Below, one piece after another: positions 59,479 to 64,000 of a stretch of 64,000 nt of DNA. Position 1 is the first letter of the stretch, and each line of letters starts with the position of its first letter. Source of the DNA: JALYZC01 sp963725645 (lineage in GTDB: Bacteria > Actinomycetota > Thermoleophilia > Solirubrobacterales > Solirubrobacteraceae). The stretch spans positions 1,933,498 through 1,997,497 of the forward strand of contig CAVRZD010000006.1 in the NCBI GenBank assembly GCA_963725645.1, in the 5' to 3' direction. The translations under genes were made by a program, and so were the position numbers. A model generated the notes under the pieces. That model had not been told where the DNA came from. It ran no database searches and saw nothing but the letters and a program-made list of their open reading frames with translations.

Positions 59479-60834
59479 GTGATCCGACAACCGAGCCCTT
59501 CGAGACAGTGCGTCCAGCTCGCGGCGCTCAGTGCGGCCGCGATCCTTGCTGCGCTCACATCCGGGTCGGCCGATTGGAACGTCCCCCTCGCGCTCGCGCT
59601 CGCCGGCTGCGCGGTCATCAGCGACCTGACCGCGGTGGCCACCACCACGTCGAAGCTCAGGGTGTCGGGCAGCTTCCTGGCCCTCGTCCTCGCGATGGTC
59701 CTGCTCGGCGGGCCGCCGGCCGCGGTCATCGGCGTCGTCACGATCGTGATCGGGTGGCTGCGCTGGCGCGAGGCGCGCCACTACCTGCTGCAGAACCTCG
59801 TGGCGTATGCCTGGTTCCCGCTCGTCGGCGGGCTCGCCTTCTTCGCGGGGCGCGACGCCCTCGGCGTCGGTCCAACGGACCTCGGCTACTACGCGCTCGT
59901 GTTCGCGACGTTCGTGCTCGCGCTGGCGCTCAACTTCTCCCTCACCGCCGGCTACCAGTGCTACCTCGAGCGCTCCGCGTTCGCCGCCAAGGCGCGGGCC
60001 GCGCTCGTTCCCCTGCTGCCCTCGGAGCTGTTCACGGCGCTCATCACGGTGTTCGTCGTCTACCTGTACCTGCGGGTCGGCCTGGCCGCGATCGCGCTGC
60101 TCGCGGTCGTGCTCGCCGGCTTCCAGCACCTGCTCGGCCAGCTGCTGCTCTCCCAGCGGCGATCCTCGCAGCTGGCGACAGCACAGATGGGGATGATGAC
60201 GGCGCTCCTGCGCACCCTCGACCTACGCGATCGCATGACGGCGCGCCACAGCGCCGCCGCCGCACGGTACGCGCGGGAGATCGCGCGCGAGGCCGGGTTG
60301 TCCGAGCACGAGCAGGAGCTGGTCCACACCGCGGGCCTGCTGCACGACCTCGGCAAGTTCGTCTTCCCCGACCGCATCCTCAAGGCCGCGGCCGGCCTCA
60401 ACGACGCCGACTGGGAGATCGTCAAGACCCATCCGGAGCGCGGCGCCGAGGTCGTCTCGAAGGTCGACGGCTACGAGGCGGTCGCCGAGATCATCCTGGC
60501 GCACCACGAACGGATCGACGGAGACGGTTACCCGCGCGGCCTGCGCGGCGAGGACATTCCGGTGCTCGCGCGCGTGCTCTCGGTGGCGGACGTGTACGAC
60601 GTGATGACCGCCCGCGACTCCTACCGCCGGCCGGTCAGCTCGCTGCAGGCGATCCAGGAGCTCCGCCGCGTCGCCGGGACGCAGCTCGACGAGCGCTTCG
60701 TCGAGGTCTTCGTCGGCGTGCTGGCCGGGCGCGACCTGCGCTTCCGCCACGGCGACGACGCGGACTTCGACGCCGAGCTGGCCCTCGAGCGCCGGGCGCA
60801 CGACTACGCCGCCGGGGCAGCGGAGGCGCTGTAA
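59479..60834 (+). CDS. Membrane-bound HD-GYP domain protein, putative c-di-GMP phosphodiesterase
   Basis: 451 residues from GTG 59479. N-terminal 205 residues form about seven membrane helices (sensor of the MASE type). From about residue 240: RHSAAAARYAREIAREAGLS, catalytic HD in GLLHDLGKFVFP (near residue 289), KTHPERGAEVV, and the GYP signature HHERIDGDGYPRGLRGEDIP. HD-GYP enzymes hydrolyse c-di-GMP. This is the only recognisable c-di-GMP enzyme in the window and links with the two riboswitches before the pilins. Confidence 0.9.
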   Translation: MIRQPSPSRQCVQLAALSAAAILAALTSGSADWNVPLALALAGCAVISDLTAVATTTSKLRVSGSFLALVLAMVLLGGPPAAVIGVVTIVIGWLRWREARHYLLQNLVAYAWFPLVGGLAFFAGRDALGVGPTDLGYYALVFATFVLALALNFSLTAGYQCYLERSAFAAKARAALVPLLPSELFTALITVFVVYLYLRVGLAAIALLAVVLAGFQHLLGQLLLSQRRSSQLATAQMGMMTALLRTLDLRDRMTARHSAAAARYAREIAREAGLSEHEQELVHTAGLLHDLGKFVFPDRILKAAAGLNDADWEIVKTHPERGAEVVSKVDGYEAVAEIILAHHERIDGDGYPRGLRGEDIPVLARVLSVADVYDVMTARDSYRRPVSSLQAIQELRRVAGTQLDERFVEVFVGVLAGRDLRFRHGDDADFDAELALERRAHDYAAGAAEAL

Positions 60835-60911
60835 TAGTCGCGTTTGTCCAGTCGGTTGCCCCACCGGGCAGCAGGCTCGAGCCAGGAATCCATTCCACCA
60901 GGAGGAATCCC

Positions 60912-61784
60912 GTGCGATCGATGCACCTTCGCGGGCCCGCAGCGCGTGGCGTGCTCGCACTGATCGCGGCCAGCCTCGCTGTCACCGGAGGCGGCGGAGT
61001 CAGCGCGAGCGCCACCAAGCGGACGAACCTGCGGCTGTCGATCACCGAGGCGGGCACCGCCGCGAAGTACACGATCCCCGCATCGGGGACGGACGGGCTC
61101 ACCCAGGTCGTCCTGGTCAACTCGGGCCGGGCGCCGCACAGCGCCCAGCTCGTGCTGGTGGCGCGCGGCCACAGTGTGGCCGACGCGGTCAAGCAGCTCG
61201 CCGCCAACTCGGGCAAGACGCCGAGCTGGCTGCGCGCCGAGGGTGGGGTCGGGACCACCCTGCCCGGCAAGACCGGCACCGCCATCGTCAACCTGCCGAG
61301 GGGGAACTACGCCATCGTCGACACCGTTGGCCTCAGGCGCGGCGGCCCGCCGGCGTACGGCCAGACGAAGCTGTCAGGCGGCCAGCCGGGCACGGTGCCC
61401 AAGTACGCCGCCAACATCACCGGCTTGCAGACGGGCAAGGACAGGTACGCCTGGCGGATCACCGGCCTGAAGCCGGGCACCAACCCCCTCGACTTCGTCA
61501 GCAAGGGCAAGAGCGCGATCCACCTGGTTTCGCTGTTCAAGATCAGGGGGAACGCCAATCCGTCCTTGGGCGCGATCAAGCAGGCACTGCAGTCCAACGC
61601 GTCGCCGAGCTACATCGACCAGAGCAGCCGGGTCGTCACGGGCGCGCTGGACGGCGGGAAGTCGATGGCGACGTCGCTGACGTTCACGCGCGGGCGGTAC
61701 GTGCTCTTCTGCCCCCTGCCCGACCGTGACGGCGGCAAGCCCCACTTCCTCGAGGGCATGCTCACGAAGCTGAAGATCGGCTAG
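60912..61784 (+). CDS. Secreted protein of unknown function
   Basis: 290 residues with a GTG start; CAGGAGGAA lies just upstream. Signal peptide RGVLALIAASLAVTGGGGVS. Two similar beta-rich halves: TQVVLVNSGRAPHSAQLVLV with GTAIVNLPRGNYAIVDTVGL, and SAIHLVSLFKIRGNANPSLG with MATSLTFTRGRYVLFCPLPD. The ending resembles cupredoxin-like sheets (YVLFCPLPD) but metal ligands are incomplete. Function not assigned. Confidence 0.75.
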   Translation: MRSMHLRGPAARGVLALIAASLAVTGGGGVSASATKRTNLRLSITEAGTAAKYTIPASGTDGLTQVVLVNSGRAPHSAQLVLVARGHSVADAVKQLAANSGKTPSWLRAEGGVGTTLPGKTGTAIVNLPRGNYAIVDTVGLRRGGPPAYGQTKLSGGQPGTVPKYAANITGLQTGKDRYAWRITGLKPGTNPLDFVSKGKSAIHLVSLFKIRGNANPSLGAIKQALQSNASPSYIDQSSRVVTGALDGGKSMATSLTFTRGRYVLFCPLPDRDGGKPHFLEGMLTKLKIG

Positions 61785-62764
61785 GAGACTTCGAGCACGA
61801 CTTTGCCGAGCGCTCCGCGCTCCTCGATCAGCCGCATCGCGTCGGCGGCCCGGTCGAGCGGGAAGCGCGCGCCGACGATCGGCCGCACCGTCCCGGCCGC
61901 GATCATCGCGTCGAGCTCGGCGCCGATCTCGCGGCTGAGCTCGGGCCTGGACAGCACGTAGGCCCCCCAGCCTGCGCCGATGACGTCCACGTTGTTGAGC
62001 AGAAGCCGGTTGACCTTCACCTCCGGGATCGCGCCGCCGGTGAAGCCGACGACGACCAGACGGCCCTCCTCGCGCAGCGCGCGCAGGCTGTCGGTGAAGC
62101 GGTCGCCGCCGACGGGATCGAGCACGACGTCGACGCCGCCGCCGGTGAGCTCCTGCACCTGCTCGCGCCACGGACCGTCGGAGCGCACCACGTCGTCGGC
62201 GCCGGCCTCGCGCGCCACGCGCTCTTTCTCCTCGGTCGACACGACGGCGATTGTGCTCGCGCCCAGCGCGCCCGCCACCTGCAGGCAGGCGGTCCCCACT
62301 CCGCCGGCGGCGCCGTGGACGAGCACCCGCTCGCCGGCGCGCAGCCGCCCGCGCAGCTTCAGCGCGAAATAGGCCGTGTGGTAGTTGAGGATCAGCGCCG
62401 CGCCCTGGGCGAAGTCGAGCTGGTCGGGCAGCTTGAACGTCAGTGGGACCGGCGCGGCCGCGCGTTCGGCCATGCCGCCGATCATCGTCATCGCCGCGAC
62501 CCGATCGCCGGCGGCGAGATCGCTGTCCGGTGACGCTTCGACCACCACCCCGGCGATCTCGGCCCCCGGCACGAACGGGAGGTCGGGCTTGAACTGGTAG
62601 AGCCCGCGGGACTGGAGGACGTCGGGGAACGACACCGCGGCGGCCCGGACGTCGATCAGCACGCCCTGGTCGGGGGTGAGGAAGTGCTTCGCCTCGGGGT
62701 CGGGCAGCTCGACCACCGACAGCGCGTCGGGACCGTCCAGCGCGGCGATCTGCAGGGCGCGCAC
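61781..62764 (-). CDS. Quinone oxidoreductase-like MDR protein
   Basis: 327 residues. GroES-like start ALQIAALDGPDALSVVELPD, SFPDVLQSRGLYQFKPDLPF VPGAEIAG, and Rossmann part VLVHGAAGGVGTACLQVAGA with DPVGGDRFTDSLRALREEGR. No zinc-binding cysteines, as for NADPH:quinone or acryloyl-CoA-type reductases. Convergent with the secreted protein; the last bases overlap. Confidence 0.92.
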   Translation of the reverse strand: MRALQIAALDGPDALSVVELPDPEAKHFLTPDQGVLIDVRAAAVSFPDVLQSRGLYQFKPDLPFVPGAEIAGVVVEASPDSDLAAGDRVAAMTMIGGMAERAAAPVPLTFKLPDQLDFAQGAALILNYHTAYFALKLRGRLRAGERVLVHGAAGGVGTACLQVAGALGASTIAVVSTEEKERVAREAGADDVVRSDGPWREQVQELTGGGVDVVLDPVGGDRFTDSLRALREEGRLVVVGFTGGAIPEVKVNRLLLNNVDVIGAGWGAYVLSRPELSREIGAELDAMIAAGTVRPIVGARFPLDRAADAMRLIEERGALGKVVLEVS

Positions 62765-62808
62765 CGCGCCACCCTACTTCTCGCGGGTGGCGCGGCACGG
62801 TTCCGCTG

Positions 62809-63033
62809 CTACGCGACGGGCTCGCGGCGTCGGGCGGCGACCGGCGCGAGCAGCAGCCGGACGACAAGGGCCGCCACGATCGCGTAGACCACGATCGCGA
62901 TCCCGTAGTTGAGGACGACCGTCCACTTCGCGGTGTTCGCGTCGGGCCCGATGAGCACGGCGGCGAGCGCGATGATCGCGCAGACCGCCGCGGCGACGAC
63001 GCGCACGACCCGGGCCAGCGTGACAACCATCAC
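62809..63033 (-). CDS. Small membrane protein
   Basis: 74 residues with two helices (LARVVRVVAAAVCAIIALAA VL and YGIAIVVYAIVAALVVRLLL) separated by GPDANTAKWTVVLN. Conserved pattern in actinobacteria; function unknown. It lies 7 bases after the 45-residue gene in the same direction. Confidence 0.7.
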   Translation of the reverse strand: MMVVTLARVVRVVAAAVCAIIALAAVLIGPDANTAKWTVVLNYGIAIVVYAIVAALVVRLLLAPVAARRREPVA

Positions 63034-63040
63034 GAGCCCC

Positions 63041-63178
63041 CTACGGGACCGCGCGGCCGCGGCCGTTGAGCAGGAACGCCAACAGCGCCAGCAGAGCGAT
63101 CAGGAACAGCAGTGGATGCACCGCGACGCCCCCGACGAGGGTGATCAGCACGAGGATGATCACGAGCGTGATGAGCAT
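63041..63178 (-). CDS. 45-residue hydrophobic protein
   Basis: Almost entirely two membrane helices (ITLVIILVLITLVGGVAVHP and LLFLIALLALLAFLLNGRGR). The ATG at 63178 has CGGAGGAGAGG just upstream. Resembles small hydrophobic stress-related membrane peptides; no function can be assigned. Confidence 0.72.
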   Translation of the reverse strand: MLITLVIILVLITLVGGVAVHPLLFLIALLALLAFLLNGRGRAVP

Positions 63179-63607
63179 GGGCCTCTCCTCCGGTTGTTTG
63201 CCAGGCGACACGGGTACCCGGGGCCGCGCCGCCGACGCAGTGGTGGGCGGATATCCGACACGGCTAGGCGGGGGGAGAAGAAGTGCATGAGGGAATGCCT
63301 CCTCGGACAACGGATTCGCGAGCCCGGGGCATACATCCGACATCCGGCGCTCACCTGTCACGAGCCCGGCATCCCTGCCTCTCTCCCTATTTCGGAGTGA
63401 GGCAGCGAAAGCTTTAGCGAGGGCGCCCCAGGGTTTTCGGCCGCCAACCCCGGGGTAGTGCTGGCCGCGCAGCAGCCGGACAGCGGTCCAGCGGCCGCGG
63501 TCTTGCGTCAACCCGCGGACGGTGCGCGCCGACACACCAAGTGCGGTGATGGCAGGGCGCCCTGGCCATTGCTGCGTGACATCCGCGCCTGACGCGGGTC
63601 TCCCGGA
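63179..63607. other. Intergenic, no gene recognised
   Basis: About 430 bases between divergent genes. No open frame with recognisable features and no clear RNA element seen. It must hold the promoters of the small membrane operon and of the Vgb-like gene. Confidence 0.5.
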
Positions 63608-64000
63608 ATGGAATCGGTGCACGCCCCCCGGACAGCCAAGCTCCTGCTCGCGGCCGCCGTCGCGGTCGGGCTGTTGACCCTGCCCGCGCCGGCGCTCGCC
63701 CAGAAGTGCACGCTCGGCTACGACATCGGGCTCAACCAGGACCGCAACCCGTCGCTGTGCTCCTTCTTCACGCTGCCCGCGGGCCAGGCCGGCTTCCCGA
63801 TCACCGCGGGCCCCGACGGCCGGGTGTGGTTCTTCGTGCGCGACCACGGCGCGCTGTACGCGGCGAAGATGACCACCGGCGGGCAGCTCGACCGCTACCG
63901 GCTGCCCGACGGCGCGACGCCGGATGCGATCACCGCCGGCCCCGACGGCGCCCTGTGGTACGCGGCTGCCGGCCGCATCGGGCGGCTCGACACCGGCGGC
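63608..64000 (+). CDS. Secreted Vgb-like beta-propeller protein, 3' part outside window
   Basis: 131 residues visible, open at the right edge. Signal peptide KLLLAAAVAVGLLTLPAPAL AQ, Cys-containing segment KCTLGYDIGLNQDRNPSLCS, then propeller blades GFPITAGPDGRVWFFVRDHG and DAITAGPDGALWYAAAGRIG. The ITAGPDG-W repeat is that of virginiamycin B lyase-like/NHL propellers. Usually a binding protein rather than a lyase in this setting. ATG chosen; GTG 9 bases later is possible. Confidence 0.78.
   Translation, partial: MESVHAPRTAKLLLAAAVAVGLLTLPAPALAQKCTLGYDIGLNQDRNPSLCSFFTLPAGQAGFPITAGPDGRVWFFVRDHGALYAAKMTTGGQLDRYRLPDGATPDAITAGPDGALWYAAAGRIGRLDTGG

Overview
The window is very GC-rich bacterial DNA with dense, overlapping genes and many GTG starts. 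The gene content points to a Solirubrobacterales/Thermoleophilia-type actinobacterium. The evidence is a complete cytoplasmic and inner-membrane type IV pilus gene set, 'ALFVALGGASYAA' collagen-like secreted proteins, DUF1918, and proteins ending in Arg/Lys-rich secreted repeats. This placement is inference from gene content, not from a marker search.

Layout. 0-13.2 kb (minus strand): a two-component pair, then pilO/N/M, a prepilin peptidase, three minor-pilin genes, three near-identical major-pilin genes and a PKD-repeat exoprotein. 13.2-21.9 kb: an OmpR-type two-component system, a LolA-like lipoprotein-type protein, an ABC transporter, a 3D-domain lipoprotein and a hydrolase. 21.9-27.9 kb: a cupredoxin protein, three alpha/beta hydrolases in this half of the window, a DUF899 protein, an IS3 relic and a collagen-like protein. 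28-35 kb (minus): pilC, pilT, pilB, aroE, mltG. 35-47.8 kb (minus): ruvX, alaS, badI, badH, a NifU-MnmA fusion, a glycosidase, a thioredoxin-fold protein, aspS, hisS and an MBL hydrolase. 47.9-55.3 kb: an IS1595 element, glutamate formimidoyltransferase, an M29-like peptidase, a fourth pilin, tRNA-Met(CAU), a phage Gp37/Gp68 relic, DUF1918 and an IS630 element. 55.3-64 kb: cupin, P450, MFS exporter, an HD-GYP phosphodiesterase, secreted proteins, a quinone oxidoreductase and the start of a Vgb-like beta-propeller.

The most interesting system is the regulation of the pili. A strict motif, (C/G)TCAAG-N17-CGAT(A/G), resembles a sigma-28 (FliA/WhiG) promoter. It lies before pilM, the minor-pilin operon and each of the three major pilins; weaker versions precede pilD, the PKD protein, the distant fourth pilin and the HD-GYP gene. 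Two of the three major pilins also carry a cyclic-di-GMP-I riboswitch immediately after the predicted transcription start, and the third does not. Together with the HD-GYP c-di-GMP phosphodiesterase, this suggests one sigma factor switches pilus genes on while c-di-GMP chooses which pilin paralogue is made.

Caution on sequence quality: pilB, aroE, mltG (twice), aspS, a glycosidase and the IS630 transposase all contain single-base frameshifts. Several of these genes are normally essential, so most of the shifts are probably consensus errors rather than real gene loss.
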